NCBI GenBank assembly: GCA_900316995.1
Contig: ONEZ01000012.1
Span: forward strand, 1 to 64,000
Source: an uncultured Bacteroidales bacterium
GTDB lineage: Bacteria; Bacteroidota; Bacteroidia; Bacteroidales; Paludibacteraceae
Length of the DNA stretch: 64,000 nt
Direction of reading: 5' to 3'
Shown: piece by piece, positions 43,135 through 52,256 of the stretch
Layout of the letters: every line of letters starts with the position of its first letter
How positions within the stretch are numbered: the first letter of the stretch is position 1
Program-made: the position numbers and the translations under genes
The notes under the pieces: generated by a model
The model's database searches: none
Seen by the model: the letters and a program-made list of their open reading frames with translations, nothing else
What the model was told of the DNA's origin: nothing

Positions 43135-44265
43135 GTGAAATTTGAAGTGATACATAAAGATACATCAAGTAGCGCCCGTGCAGGGCTGCTGACTACTGAC
43201 CACGGTGTAATTGAAACGCCTATATTCATGCCTGTAGGCACTGTGGGCAGCGTGAAGGCTGTTCACCAGAGAGAACTGGCTGACGATATTAAGGCTCAGA
43301 TAATTCTTGGTAACACATACCACCTTTACTTGCGTCCCGGACTGGATATTCTGCATCAGGCCGGAGGTCTGCATAAGTTCATAGGGTGGGAGAGACCGAT
43401 ACTTACTGATAGTGGCGGTTTTCAAGTGTTCTCCCTTGCTCAAACGCGCAAGCTCAAACCGGAGGGAGTGACCTTCAGTTCTCATATTGATGGTAGCAAA
43501 CATCTTTTCACTCCTGAAAATGTGGTTGACACCCAGCGTATTATAGGTTCGGATATTATGATGGTGCTTGATGAGTGCTGTCCTGGCGATGCGGATTACA
43601 GTTACGCTAAAAAATCACTTGATTTAACATTGCATTGGCTCGAAAGAGGTGTTAAGCACTATAAGGAGACATCTCCGCTTTACGGTTACCACCAAAGCTA
43701 TTTTCCTATAGTTCAAGGTTGCGTATATCCTGATTTAAGACGGGAGTCTGCATATCGTGTGGCTGAGACTGAGATGGACGGCTACGCAATAGGCGGCCTG
43801 GCTGTGGGTGAACCTACAGAAAAGATGTATGAAATGACGGAAATTGTCAATGAAATACTTCCTAAAGACCATCCTCGATACCTTATGGGAGTGGGCACGC
43901 CTGCAAACCTGCTTGAATCAATTGAGAGAGGCGTGGATATGTTTGACTGCGTTATGCCCACGCGTAACGGCCGTAACGGTATGCTTTTTACTAAGAACGG
44001 AACTATTAACATCCGCAACAAAAAGTGGGCTGACTGTTTTGAACCAATTGAAGCGGACGGCGCATCGTATGTTGACACTGCATATACCAAGGCGTACCTG
44101 CGCCACCTTACAATAAGCGGAGAGCTTTTAGGTCTGCAAATAGCATCCATACATAATCTTGCCTTCTACTTGTGGCTTGTAAAAGAGGCCCGTAAACATA
44201 TAATTGCGGGTGACTATACATTCTGGAAGAGCTCCATTCTTAAACAATTGAGCCAAAGACTGTAG
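43135..44265 (+). CDS. tgt: tRNA-guanine transglycosylase (queuine tRNA-ribosyltransferase)
   Basis: Exchanges guanine-34 for preQ1 in GUN-anticodon tRNAs. At 376 residues the length is typical. LTDSGGFQVFSLA contains the general acid/base Asp, YAIGGLAVGE is the substrate-binding loop, and MFDCVMPTRNGRNG contains the nucleophile Asp region. Where most bacterial enzymes have zinc ligands (CxCxxC about 25 residues before HL), this protein has EADGASYVDTAYTKAYLRHL without the cysteines, a substitution I also associate with Bacteroidetes homologues. The start is GTG, with the -7 box only 4 nt upstream. Confidence 0.93.
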   Translation: MKFEVIHKDTSSSARAGLLTTDHGVIETPIFMPVGTVGSVKAVHQRELADDIKAQIILGNTYHLYLRPGLDILHQAGGLHKFIGWERPILTDSGGFQVFSLAQTRKLKPEGVTFSSHIDGSKHLFTPENVVDTQRIIGSDIMMVLDECCPGDADYSYAKKSLDLTLHWLERGVKHYKETSPLYGYHQSYFPIVQGCVYPDLRRESAYRVAETEMDGYAIGGLAVGEPTEKMYEMTEIVNEILPKDHPRYLMGVGTPANLLESIERGVDMFDCVMPTRNGRNGMLFTKNGTINIRNKKWADCFEPIEADGASYVDTAYTKAYLRHLTISGELLGLQIASIHNLAFYLWLVKEARKHIIAGDYTFWKSSILKQLSQRL

Positions 44266-44280
44266 TCTCTAAAAAAATGT

Positions 44281-44288
44281 TAACTTTG
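44281..44288 (+). promoter_or_regulatory. -7 box of lipoprotein paralogue 1
   Basis: TAACTTTG lies 23 nt before the ATG at 44312. Confidence 0.6.
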
Positions 44289-44311
44289 CATCTCAAAATT
44301 ATATTTGTTAT

Positions 44312-46423
44312 ATGAAAAGGTTTTTCTACATTATTACAGCCATGTTTTTGGGCATGATTTTCACTCAGTGCAAAAAAGACAAGGCGGAGGATCTCTCTTT
44401 GCAGTTTACACAGAGCCGTGTGGAGATAGAAGAGGGTGGTGATTTCAATCTTAAGAAATTGCTGAATATTGAACCAAAGAGTGCGGCAGACAAAATTAAA
44501 CTGAACTGGTCAACAGCCGATGCTGAAATTGCCGTTATTGAAGGTAATGGATGGGTTGTGGGTGTGGCAATGGGTGAAACCACCGTTACGGTGGAGGCAA
44601 ATGGCAAGAGTGCCAAGATAAAGGTTGCTGTAACAGAACTGAGTGTTACAAGTTTCTCTGTCCCAGCTACTTTCAAAGGCATCGCCGTAAATATTCCATA
44701 CGCGCTGAGTGGTGTGGAGATTGAGCCATCGGGGGTAAATCCATATCGTATAAACTGGAAATCCACGTCAGACAAGCTCTCTTTTAATTACAACAGCGAT
44801 GAGAGGTTGTGGTATCTAACCGCTACTGAGGCAGGTGAATACAGTGTGGGAGCCGTTATAGGTGAATTGGAGGAGCAGAAATCTGTATGCTCTGTTTCTG
44901 TAAAGAAGATTACAAGCCTTAACCTAAGCCAGACGTCAATAGCACTACTGAGCACAGGCTCTGAGAAGCGCATCGCAACTCTTACTTATAATATTGAGCC
45001 TGAGGACGCCTCATACAAGGATGTGGAGTGGAGTGTTACTGGCGATGACTGCATTGAGTTCAACGATGGTGAAATCACTGCAAAAGATGATAAAGAGGGT
45101 ACATCAGTTATTACTTTAAGGCATAAAGCTACTGCCAAGGGCGATGCTGACATAGAGGAGAAGTGTACAGTTACTGTTACAAAGAGCTCTCCAGTGGAGA
45201 CGTTCAATCTCTCTTTAAGCAGCAAGAGCGTGAAGTCTGGTGAGAGTTTTGAGATAAGTGTAAAGGATGTAACCCCTTCTACCGCAAGCACTGAGTATAT
45301 ACGCTGGGAGTGTGACTCTCCAGATGATGTGCAGCTGAGTGCGACAAGTGGCGCCTCATGTACGGTAAAGGCTACTGCTAAAGAGAATAAAACAGTGAAT
45401 GTCAAGGCTATAGCACCAAATGGGTTTGAAAAGGCTTGCGCTGTAACCATTAGCGTTATACCGGTTGTAGATGTCATATTTAACAATGAGTCTGAACTTG
45501 TTGCCATCGCCGGCAAAACATATAGTCTTCCTAAGGTTACTGTTAAGCCAAGTAACGCCACGCTTGCAGGTGATGTGGAGTATAAGGTGTCTGACGCATC
45601 GGTGGTTGTAACGGTAAATAAGGAGAATGTCTCTTACGAGATTCCATCAGGGCTCTCTAATGTGAAGACATACACGGTAACCGCCACCTGCGGAGGGAAG
45701 AGTGCTCAGTTTGTAATGTACGGCGTGCCGTCAAATTTCATGAGCCTCATTACTCCGGAGAGCGCCTACTCTGAATTTGGTACGTTTGGTATGGGTGAGA
45801 ATGTGCTTAAACCTACTCAACTTATTAAAAGTGAGTATAAAAACTCACCTGTGGCATCAAAACTTATGCTGCGCTACGGTAGCACAGGCGGTACTACAGT
45901 CAAAGCTATAATTGAGACTGAAACATATAGTGCAGGTTCTGAATTTAGTGAGTATAAGTATGACTACAATTACAATATTGCAAGCGCCACACCTTCAGTT
46001 AACAGAACAAATGTGGTGTTCAAACTTGTTCTTGGTGATATGAACGGTGATAAGTTAGTGTCTGGAAGTATGAATACTTATTTTTACAATTCAGCAGTGA
46101 AATACACTTATGAGACAGTACAAAAGAAAGATAACAAGATTGTTAAAGTCAGTGGTGATATAAGCCCAAACGAGACTCTGAATCTTAATATAGTGAAAGA
46201 TGGCAGTGCACAGAAAATTTACGCTCCCGCCGTTACTATCTACGCAAAGTATTACACTAACAGCGGTAAATCAGAGACTAAATCTTTCAACGCATCTTAT
46301 TCTGCTAGGACGGACTATTCTAATGTCTATGAAGACGTAATAAGTAATATGCAAATCTTTAGCAGTGACGCCACCAAATCTAAGACAGGCACTGTTGATT
46401 TTACTGTGAAGTTTAAAAAATAA
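44312..46423 (+). CDS. Ig-like surface lipoprotein, paralogue 1 of 5
   Basis: The 703-residue protein has a lipoprotein signal peptide (KRFFYIITAMFLGMIFTQC) and a charged sequence after the Cys (CKKDKAED). About five Ig-like/Big2-type modules follow (about 30-120, 120-205, 205-300, 300-385, 385-470), recognisable by VTVEANGKSAKIKV, WKSTSDKLSF, VEWSVTGDDCIEF and WECDSPDD. The roughly 230-residue C-terminal domain is unrecognised and ends in a beta-strand (TGTVDFTVKFKK). Four paralogues lie at 48599, 52998, 55110 and 58563; this is the most divergent. It is likely outer-membrane-anchored and surface-exposed; adhesion or glycan binding is possible but not shown. Confidence 0.8.
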   Translation: MKRFFYIITAMFLGMIFTQCKKDKAEDLSLQFTQSRVEIEEGGDFNLKKLLNIEPKSAADKIKLNWSTADAEIAVIEGNGWVVGVAMGETTVTVEANGKSAKIKVAVTELSVTSFSVPATFKGIAVNIPYALSGVEIEPSGVNPYRINWKSTSDKLSFNYNSDERLWYLTATEAGEYSVGAVIGELEEQKSVCSVSVKKITSLNLSQTSIALLSTGSEKRIATLTYNIEPEDASYKDVEWSVTGDDCIEFNDGEITAKDDKEGTSVITLRHKATAKGDADIEEKCTVTVTKSSPVETFNLSLSSKSVKSGESFEISVKDVTPSTASTEYIRWECDSPDDVQLSATSGASCTVKATAKENKTVNVKAIAPNGFEKACAVTISVIPVVDVIFNNESELVAIAGKTYSLPKVTVKPSNATLAGDVEYKVSDASVVVTVNKENVSYEIPSGLSNVKTYTVTATCGGKSAQFVMYGVPSNFMSLITPESAYSEFGTFGMGENVLKPTQLIKSEYKNSPVASKLMLRYGSTGGTTVKAIIETETYSAGSEFSEYKYDYNYNIASATPSVNRTNVVFKLVLGDMNGDKLVSGSMNTYFYNSAVKYTYETVQKKDNKIVKVSGDISPNETLNLNIVKDGSAQKIYAPAVTIYAKYYTNSGKSETKSFNASYSARTDYSNVYEDVISNMQIFSSDATKSKTGTVDFTVKFKK

Positions 46424-46437
46424 GAAGGGCTTTATGT

Positions 46438-46462
46438 AGGGCGTAATATTCCATTACGCCCT
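46438..46462. terminator. Bidirectional hairpin between paralogue 1 and the metal ATPase
   Basis: AGGGCGTAA and TTACGCCCT form a perfect 9-bp stem around a 7-nt loop between two convergent genes. One arm includes the stop codon of the ATPase gene. Confidence 0.65.
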
Positions 46463-48412
46463 CAAGGCTCTCATTGAGTTAAGCACTGCCAGTACTGTTA
46501 CGCCTACGTCTGCAAAGGCGGCCATCCACATGGTGGCAAGGCCAAAGCTTGCAAGCACAAGCACTGCCACTTTAATGCCTATGGCAAACCATACGTTCTC
46601 ACGGGCTATCAGTACTGTATTACGTGCTACTGACACAGCAGCAGCCACCTTTGAGGGCTCATCGTTCATAATGACAACATCGGCCGCCTCAATGGCTGCG
46701 TCAGAACCAAGAGAGCCCATTGCAATGCCCACATCAGAGAGGGCGAGCACAGGTGCGTCATTTATGCCGTCACCCACAAACGCCACATATTTGCCAGACT
46801 CTTTTTGAGCAAGCAGCTTCTCCATCTGCTCCACCTTGCCTGTAGGCAGAAGTTCAGCATGATATTCACTCATTCCAAGTTTCTCAGCCACGCTCTGAGC
46901 CACCTCACGGCGGTCTCCAGTAAGCATAACTGTATTTTTCACACCTAAACGTTTAAGCTCCGATATGGCGTTTGCGCTGTCTTCTTTTATCTTGTCATTT
47001 ATAACTATATGACCAGCGTACACACCGTTTATAGCCACGTGAATTATAGTGCCCACATGGTGGCAGTCATGCCATTTGGCGCCTACGGAATCCATCATAC
47101 GGGTGTTGCCCACACAAACCTCCTCACTGCCAACCTTGGCTTTTACGCCGTGACCTGCAACCTCCTCCACATCGGTGATTTCACAACCGTCAGTGGCCTC
47201 ATCTGGGAATGCGTCACGCAGAGCCGCACCTATGGGGTGGGTTGAATAACGCTCCACATGGGCTGCAAGGTGTAGCAGACGCCACTCACTGCACTGGTCA
47301 GGGTGGACAGCCTCCACCACAAACTTACCGTGTGTAAGAGTGCCTGTCTTGTCAAAAACCACAGTTGAAAGTTTTGACAGCACATCCATGTAGTTAGCCC
47401 CTTTTATGAGCACGCCTTTACGCGATGCGCCGCCCAGTCCGCCAAAGAATGCGAGCGGTACTGATATTACAAGGGCGCACGGGCATGACACTACAAGGAA
47501 TATCAAGGCTCTATGCAGCCATTTTGTAAACTCCCCGCTGAGGTCTCCAAGCACAAGTGGCGGAATAAACGCCACGGCAATGGCAAGGAACACCACTATT
47601 GGGGTGTATATGCGGGCGAACCTTGTGATAAACGCCTCGCTCTTTGATTTGCGCTCTCCTGCGTTCTCCACAAGGTTTATTATCTTTGATACGGTGCTCT
47701 CACCAAACACTTTGGTTGTTCGTATTCTAAGTACTCCGCCAATGTTTATACAGCCTGAGAGTATCTCATCGCCGGCTACCACATTTTTAGGAAGGCTCTC
47801 ACCTGTGAGAGCGGCTGTATTAAGTGATGACGAGCCCTCCAGAACCACACCGTCAAGAGGAATCTTGTCTCCAGGGCGCACAACTATAACCTCTCCAACT
47901 TGCACGTTGTCTGGTGAAACTTGCTGAATAGTGCCGCCGCGCTCCACATTGGCCACATCGGGGCGGATATCCATAAGGTGAGATATGCTGTCACGGCTCT
48001 TGCCTTCTGCATAGCCTTCAAACAGTTCTCCCACTTGATAGAATAGCATTACAAACACTGACTCTGCAAACTCCACGCTGCCGCCAGGCATAAAAGCTAT
48101 GGCAAAGGCGCCCATTGTGGCTATTGACATTAGAAAGTGCTCGTTGAACAGGTTGCCGTGGAAAATACCCTCTGCGGCCTCTTTAAGTGTATCATGACCT
48201 ACTAACAGATAAGGAACCAGATATACAAGCAGAAGCCCCCATACTGGCAGTTCCACTGTGTGTTCAACTACAGCCGCAGCTATAAGCAGAACCACCGTGG
48301 CTGCAATAATTATTATCTGTTTCTTACCGCCATGCTCATGATGGTGGTGCTCATGTTCATGATGATGCTCGTGCTCATGTTCGTGTTCGTGATGATGATG
48401 TTCGTGTGACAT
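46454..48412 (-). CDS. zntA: Zn/Cd/Pb-exporting P1B-type ATPase
   Basis: The 652-residue heavy-metal efflux ATPase has a first 27 residues of almost pure His/Glu (a metal-binding tail replacing the usual CxxC domain). Membrane segments follow, then the actuator TGES motif (AALTGESLPK), the transmembrane CPC motif (SCPCALVISVP), phosphorylation site FDKTGTLTHG, HP locus (YSTHPIGAAL) and hinge GDGINDAPVLA. FADVGVT in the last helix supplies the Asp typical of zinc-type (P1B-2) pumps. The ATG at 48412 is preferred because an upstream ATG (48436) lies between the -7 box (48438-48445) and the expected transcript start. Symbol assigned by subtype. Confidence 0.88.
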   Translation of the reverse strand: MSHEHHHHEHEHEHEHHHEHEHHHHEHGGKKQIIIIAATVVLLIAAAVVEHTVELPVWGLLLVYLVPYLLVGHDTLKEAAEGIFHGNLFNEHFLMSIATMGAFAIAFMPGGSVEFAESVFVMLFYQVGELFEGYAEGKSRDSISHLMDIRPDVANVERGGTIQQVSPDNVQVGEVIVVRPGDKIPLDGVVLEGSSSLNTAALTGESLPKNVVAGDEILSGCINIGGVLRIRTTKVFGESTVSKIINLVENAGERKSKSEAFITRFARIYTPIVVFLAIAVAFIPPLVLGDLSGEFTKWLHRALIFLVVSCPCALVISVPLAFFGGLGGASRKGVLIKGANYMDVLSKLSTVVFDKTGTLTHGKFVVEAVHPDQCSEWRLLHLAAHVERYSTHPIGAALRDAFPDEATDGCEITDVEEVAGHGVKAKVGSEEVCVGNTRMMDSVGAKWHDCHHVGTIIHVAINGVYAGHIVINDKIKEDSANAISELKRLGVKNTVMLTGDRREVAQSVAEKLGMSEYHAELLPTGKVEQMEKLLAQKESGKYVAFVGDGINDAPVLALSDVGIAMGSLGSDAAIEAADVVIMNDEPSKVAAAVSVARNTVLIARENVWFAIGIKVAVLVLASFGLATMWMAAFADVGVTVLAVLNSMRALRA

Positions 48413-48437
48413 ATCTATGCTCTTGTAAAATTTCACG

Positions 48438-48445
48438 CAAAAGTA
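48438..48445 (-). promoter_or_regulatory. -7 box of the metal ATPase gene
   Basis: TACTTTTG on the minus strand, 26 nt before the ATG at 48412. Confidence 0.55.
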
Positions 48446-48553
48446 ACACTAATTTTCTCATCATGGAAATGGAAACAACTACTTTGTCTGTTTAATAGCC
48501 TCAAAATCACCATTTATTGGGATTAAAAAGTTGCATCGTTGTAAAAAAAACAC

Positions 48554-48561
48554 TATCTTTG
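48554..48561 (+). promoter_or_regulatory. -7 box of lipoprotein paralogue 2
   Basis: TATCTTTG with TTG about 20 nt upstream. The leader after the box (GCTTTTTGTAAACCTTAATA) resembles that of paralogue 5 (GCAGTTTGTAAACCTGAGTA). Confidence 0.65.
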
Positions 48562-48598
48562 CTTTTTGTAAACCTTAATAACAAATACTTAGGAAAAT

Positions 48599-50638
48599 AT
48601 GAGAACCAAAACTTTACTTTTTGTCTCAGTAATTCTTGCTACTGTTTTTTCTGCCTGCAAGAAAGATGAATTTAAAAATTTGGAGCTTTCCTTTACAAAA
48701 AGCGGTGTCCAGGTTGAAGTTGGGGGAGTGGAGAACTTAAAAGAACTTCTTGTAATAAACCCTCAGAGTCTGGATACTGTTACAGTGCAGTGGAGCGTGG
48801 AGGACCCTGCAATAGCAGAGGTCAAAGATGGTTCCATTAAAGGTCTTAAAAAAGGGAAAACCATAGTAACAGCGGCATCACACGGTAAGAGCGCGTCAAT
48901 TAGTGTGGATGTCACAGAGATACGCATTAAAAGCATTACATTGCCTTCATCTTATCCTAATGCGAATGTCAATGCCCCGTTCGCCCTCTCGGGTATAGAG
49001 ATTGATCCAAGCGGTGTGAGTCCCAAACGTCTTGTCTGGTCTTGCGAATCTGATAAAGTCACCTTCGAATATAATGAAGAAGACCATTTATGGTATGTGA
49101 CAGCTACTGAGAGCGGAGATTACACATTGCAAGTCTCTGCTGATGACGTAGAGTCTCAAAGTGTGGTGCTTACTGTTAAGAGAGAAACTAAAGTTATAAA
49201 AGAAATAAGACTTAGTGATACGGAACTGACACTCTATAGCGTAGGTACGGAGAAGCGCTCAGCTCCACTTACTTATACCATTTACCCTGAGGATGCCGTT
49301 TATAAGGATGTGTTGGTGTCTTATGAAGGTGTTATGACATGTGCTCGCTACTCTGATGGGAAGGTTACCTCCAGGGATGAAGGTGAGGGCGTGGTAACTA
49401 TAATTTTTCAGCACAGGCAAGCTGACGAAGATGATGTTACAGTAGAAGCGCGGTGCAAGGTTACAGTAGTTAAGTCACCTATAGAAGAGTACCAGGTTCA
49501 GCTATCATCCAGTACAGTTACGTACGGAGGTTCTGTTAACGCCAGTATTACAAGCGTAAAGCCTTCTGGAGCACCTACTGGAGATATTACATGGTCTGTA
49601 AGCGACCGGTCGTTGGTTACGCTATCCACTACAAAAGGCTCGTCTTGTGTAATAACGAGCAAGGCAAAACAGTCTGGAAAAGTTACAATAACAGCCACCG
49701 CACCAAATGGATATAAACAAACAGCTGAACTTACGCTGGCATTCACACCTGTTACGTCAATTAAATTTGCCGATGGTGTTGATAAACAAGATTTGCTCGG
49801 TTATGCAGGCAACTCATACTATATCTTTAATGCTGAGGTAACTCCATCTACCGCAACCCTCAATAAGGTGGTTTACACTTCATCGCCGTCAGGACTTACA
49901 ATTACCGAACAAAGTACCAGAATTAAGATAGACATCCCAGCCGTTTCAACTCTTACAAAATATAAGGTTACTGCAACAGTTGAAGGAGATAACAGTAATA
50001 GTACATATTTTTATTTGTATGCAGTGCCCAATGGCTATCTTAATACTATTAAAGTAAATGATCAGACACGATTTGAGTATTTTGGTAAGAGAGACATAAT
50101 AGAGGCAAAAGATCTCCATACTGGCACGCTGCCGAGTAAGTTCATAAAAATGATATATGTGAGCAGACAGTCTGCTGGCGCCAGGGCTGCCGTTGTGCCG
50201 TATGAGACATACAAAGAACTAAAAGAGTATAAGGCTTACGAGTTTGATTATAACAAAATGACTGCTCGTGATCAGATGTGTCATGATATCTTGAACTTGC
50301 AGCTGCTTATCTCAGATATGAACGGATTAAAAACAACATCTGATGTGATTAAATGGGATCTGTATTCATCTTTGCAATGTTACGCATATGTTTCAACTGC
50401 TGATATAGGGAATAGGTATGTCGTTAATGAGGGAGGAACAATAAATGTTCCTGCAGGGGAGAATGTGTCACTTTACGTGGGATATTATACAAATACCAGT
50501 ATGGGTGCTTCCGAGTATGAACGGGTCAAGCTTGTGGAAGGTCGTAGCAAGGGAAGCACGTATGTAGTAACTCATTATGGCAGTGATGTAACAAAAGCTG
50601 TTACAGGAGATGTAAGGTTTACTATTAAATGGAAATAG
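48599..50638 (+). CDS. Ig-like surface lipoprotein, paralogue 2 of 5
   Basis: The 679-residue lipoprotein (RTKTLLFVSVILATVFSAC, then KKDEF after the Cys, which resembles the Lys/acidic export signals of surface lipoproteins in Bacteroidetes) has the same plan as paralogue 1: Ig-like modules (LDTVTVQWSVEDPAIAEV; HGKSASISVDV; YPEDAVYKDV; ITATAPNGYKQTAELT) and an unrecognised C-terminal domain ending TGDVRFTIKWK. It is closest to paralogue 5, sharing the signal peptide, N-terminal module, C-terminus and promoter leader. The unknown 252-residue gene starts 17 nt downstream, so the two are one operon. Confidence 0.82.
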   Translation: MRTKTLLFVSVILATVFSACKKDEFKNLELSFTKSGVQVEVGGVENLKELLVINPQSLDTVTVQWSVEDPAIAEVKDGSIKGLKKGKTIVTAASHGKSASISVDVTEIRIKSITLPSSYPNANVNAPFALSGIEIDPSGVSPKRLVWSCESDKVTFEYNEEDHLWYVTATESGDYTLQVSADDVESQSVVLTVKRETKVIKEIRLSDTELTLYSVGTEKRSAPLTYTIYPEDAVYKDVLVSYEGVMTCARYSDGKVTSRDEGEGVVTIIFQHRQADEDDVTVEARCKVTVVKSPIEEYQVQLSSSTVTYGGSVNASITSVKPSGAPTGDITWSVSDRSLVTLSTTKGSSCVITSKAKQSGKVTITATAPNGYKQTAELTLAFTPVTSIKFADGVDKQDLLGYAGNSYYIFNAEVTPSTATLNKVVYTSSPSGLTITEQSTRIKIDIPAVSTLTKYKVTATVEGDNSNSTYFYLYAVPNGYLNTIKVNDQTRFEYFGKRDIIEAKDLHTGTLPSKFIKMIYVSRQSAGARAAVVPYETYKELKEYKAYEFDYNKMTARDQMCHDILNLQLLISDMNGLKTTSDVIKWDLYSSLQCYAYVSTADIGNRYVVNEGGTINVPAGENVSLYVGYYTNTSMGASEYERVKLVEGRSKGSTYVVTHYGSDVTKAVTGDVRFTIKWK

Positions 50639-50655
50639 CTGGGATTTATTGAATA

Positions 50656-51414
50656 ATGACAATTCAGGACAATGTGGTTTGGGAGGATGGCGAGCGCAGG
50701 CTGCACTTTGACGGCGATGTGCTCAAACTGCATTACAAAGATGAGGATTACACCTTTAGCAGCCATGGCTATGAACCAATGGCAATAATATTGAAAGACG
50801 GCACGGAGGTGGCGTACATACATAATTCTTTCATCGTGGAGGATGTATGCAAAGCGTTCATTGAGAACCCTAAGTATCTTTGTAGCACTATAACAGACCA
50901 TAACTATAATGCCAAGCACTTCTGTATGCTGCTCACCACCGCATTGGACTATGGTTTCGAATGGGATATTGACACTCTGGAGAGTAAACTCCGCTTTCAG
51001 GAGCGTGAAGTGTGGTACAGTGCAGACGGTATTGAGTTTGGAAAGTACGGCGATGAGATAGATGACAGCATAGATGCTTCAGAACTTGATGAAGATGATG
51101 ATTTAGAAAACTGCGTTTATGATATTATCTACATAATGGTTGACGGTAAGGAGTACCGCCTTAAAGACGCCACAATGGACAAGATGAACCAGCTCGGTAT
51201 TTTTGAACCAGGTAGACGCAAACCAAAGATACGCATCAATGGCACTAAAGGCTCAGTTATTGCCGCATACGCCGCATACTGGCGCAGCGGTAATACATTC
51301 ACGCCTTTTGGATTCACATGCAATACCAAACAGTTCTGTGATATGATAGCCTACGTCATACGTGACGGCAGGAACTGCTATGAGATGAGTACGCTACGCA
51401 AAACATTGTTCTAA
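50656..51414 (+). CDS. Unknown acidic protein with an internal repeat
   Basis: The 252-residue cytoplasmic-looking protein (no signal peptide or membrane segment) has a strongly acidic centre (DEIDDSIDASELDEDDDLEN, about 135-154). The two halves share a motif: AKHFCMLLTTALDYG with DTLESKL (about 95-118) and TKQFCDMIAYVIRDG with STLRKTL (about 225-251), suggesting domain duplication. I do not recognise a family. It is cotranscribed with lipoprotein paralogue 2, and a chimeric remnant of a second copy lies at 52742-52892 just upstream of paralogue 3, so it appears to be a satellite of the lipoprotein family. Confidence 0.75.
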   Translation: MTIQDNVVWEDGERRLHFDGDVLKLHYKDEDYTFSSHGYEPMAIILKDGTEVAYIHNSFIVEDVCKAFIENPKYLCSTITDHNYNAKHFCMLLTTALDYGFEWDIDTLESKLRFQEREVWYSADGIEFGKYGDEIDDSIDASELDEDDDLENCVYDIIYIMVDGKEYRLKDATMDKMNQLGIFEPGRRKPKIRINGTKGSVIAAYAAYWRSGNTFTPFGFTCNTKQFCDMIAYVIRDGRNCYEMSTLRKTLF

Positions 51415-51434
51415 ATGGAAATTGTTTTACAAAT

Positions 51435-51530
51435 GAAAATAGAAGACACATACATGTTGTTAAGCGTGGGGTAATGGCTGTGTGTCTTACTGATGGCAGG
51501 GAGGTTTTAGTGCCTCTTGGACACAAGTAA
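51435..51530 (+). pseudogene. Possible remnant of a DUF2442-like gene
   Basis: A short frame encodes HVVKRGVMAVCLTDGREVLV then PLGHK before a stop. The pattern of hydrophobic strand, TDGRE and VPL resembles the core of DUF2442 proteins, and the residues after the stop (DIFREG) could be its continuation. With only about 30 codons the assignment is tentative. The rest of 51531-51600 shows no gene. Confidence 0.25.
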
Positions 51531-51600
51531 GATATATTCCGTGAAGGATGTCCTTCATTACTGATTTGCATTATTTACCATAGGCATACATGTAAATATT

Positions 51601-51636
51601 AACAAGAACGAGGACTGTGCATAGCCCTCGTTCTTG
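51601..51636 (+). terminator. Terminator hairpin after the 252-residue gene; one of two inverted identical copies
   Basis: CAAGAACGAGG and CCTCGTTCTTG form the stem and T residues follow. The 36-bp sequence is the exact reverse complement of 52704-52739, so the flavodoxin-DUF2023 operon is bracketed by inverted copies. Confidence 0.75.
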
Positions 51637-51727
51637 TTTTCGGTGACGTTACTCATAACCATTTCTTATGATTCTGCAAACTGACTTTTCATTATAAAAA
51701 GGGATTGCCATAAGGGGTGGCGCAGCG

Positions 51728-51735
51728 TAATTTTG
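51728..51735 (+). promoter_or_regulatory. -7 box of the flavodoxin operon
   Basis: TAATTTTG lies 22 nt before the ATG at 51758. Confidence 0.6.
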
Positions 51736-51757
51736 CGTTCGTAAAATTTATGCGAAT

Positions 51758-52252
51758 ATGAGAAGTACAATTGTAATTTACGGTTCCACAACTGGAACGT
51801 GTGAGGCTATAGCAGAGAAAATAGCCTCTAAAATAGGAGCAAGCATACTCAATGTACAAAACCTTGATAGTGATGTTATTTCAAGATATGATAATCTGAT
51901 ACTTGGAACATCAACATGGGGGTGCGGAGAGATGCAGGATGACTGGTATGACGGACTGCCGAAACTCAAAAGCGCAAATCTTAGCGGCAAGACCATAGCC
52001 CTCTTTGGCTGCGGCGATGCAGACTCATACGGAGATACGTTTGTGGGCGGTATGGCTGAGATTTATAACGGCGTTAAAGATAGTGGCGCCAAGGTAATAG
52101 GCGCAGTTAGCGTTGACGGCTACACGTTCGACGGTTCAGAGGCCGTAATAGACGGCAAGTTCGTGGGCCTGCCGCTTGATGACGTAAATGAGTGTGAAAA
52201 GACAGACAGCCGTATAGATGCATGGTTGGAGCAGATTAAACCAAACTTGTAG
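51758..52252 (+). CDS. fldA: Flavodoxin
   Basis: The 164-residue long-chain flavodoxin is a soluble FMN-binding electron carrier. The phosphate-binding loop YGSTTGTCEAIAEKI (residues about 8-22) and the FMN loops STWGCGEMQDDWYDGLP and FGCGDADSYGDTF are all present, as is the long-chain insertion. It is cotranscribed with the DUF2023 gene, which starts 4 nt after its stop, an arrangement I associate with Bacteroidales. Confidence 0.93.
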   Translation: MRSTIVIYGSTTGTCEAIAEKIASKIGASILNVQNLDSDVISRYDNLILGTSTWGCGEMQDDWYDGLPKLKSANLSGKTIALFGCGDADSYGDTFVGGMAEIYNGVKDSGAKVIGAVSVDGYTFDGSEAVIDGKFVGLPLDDVNECEKTDSRIDAWLEQIKPNL

Positions 52253-52256
52253 CAGA

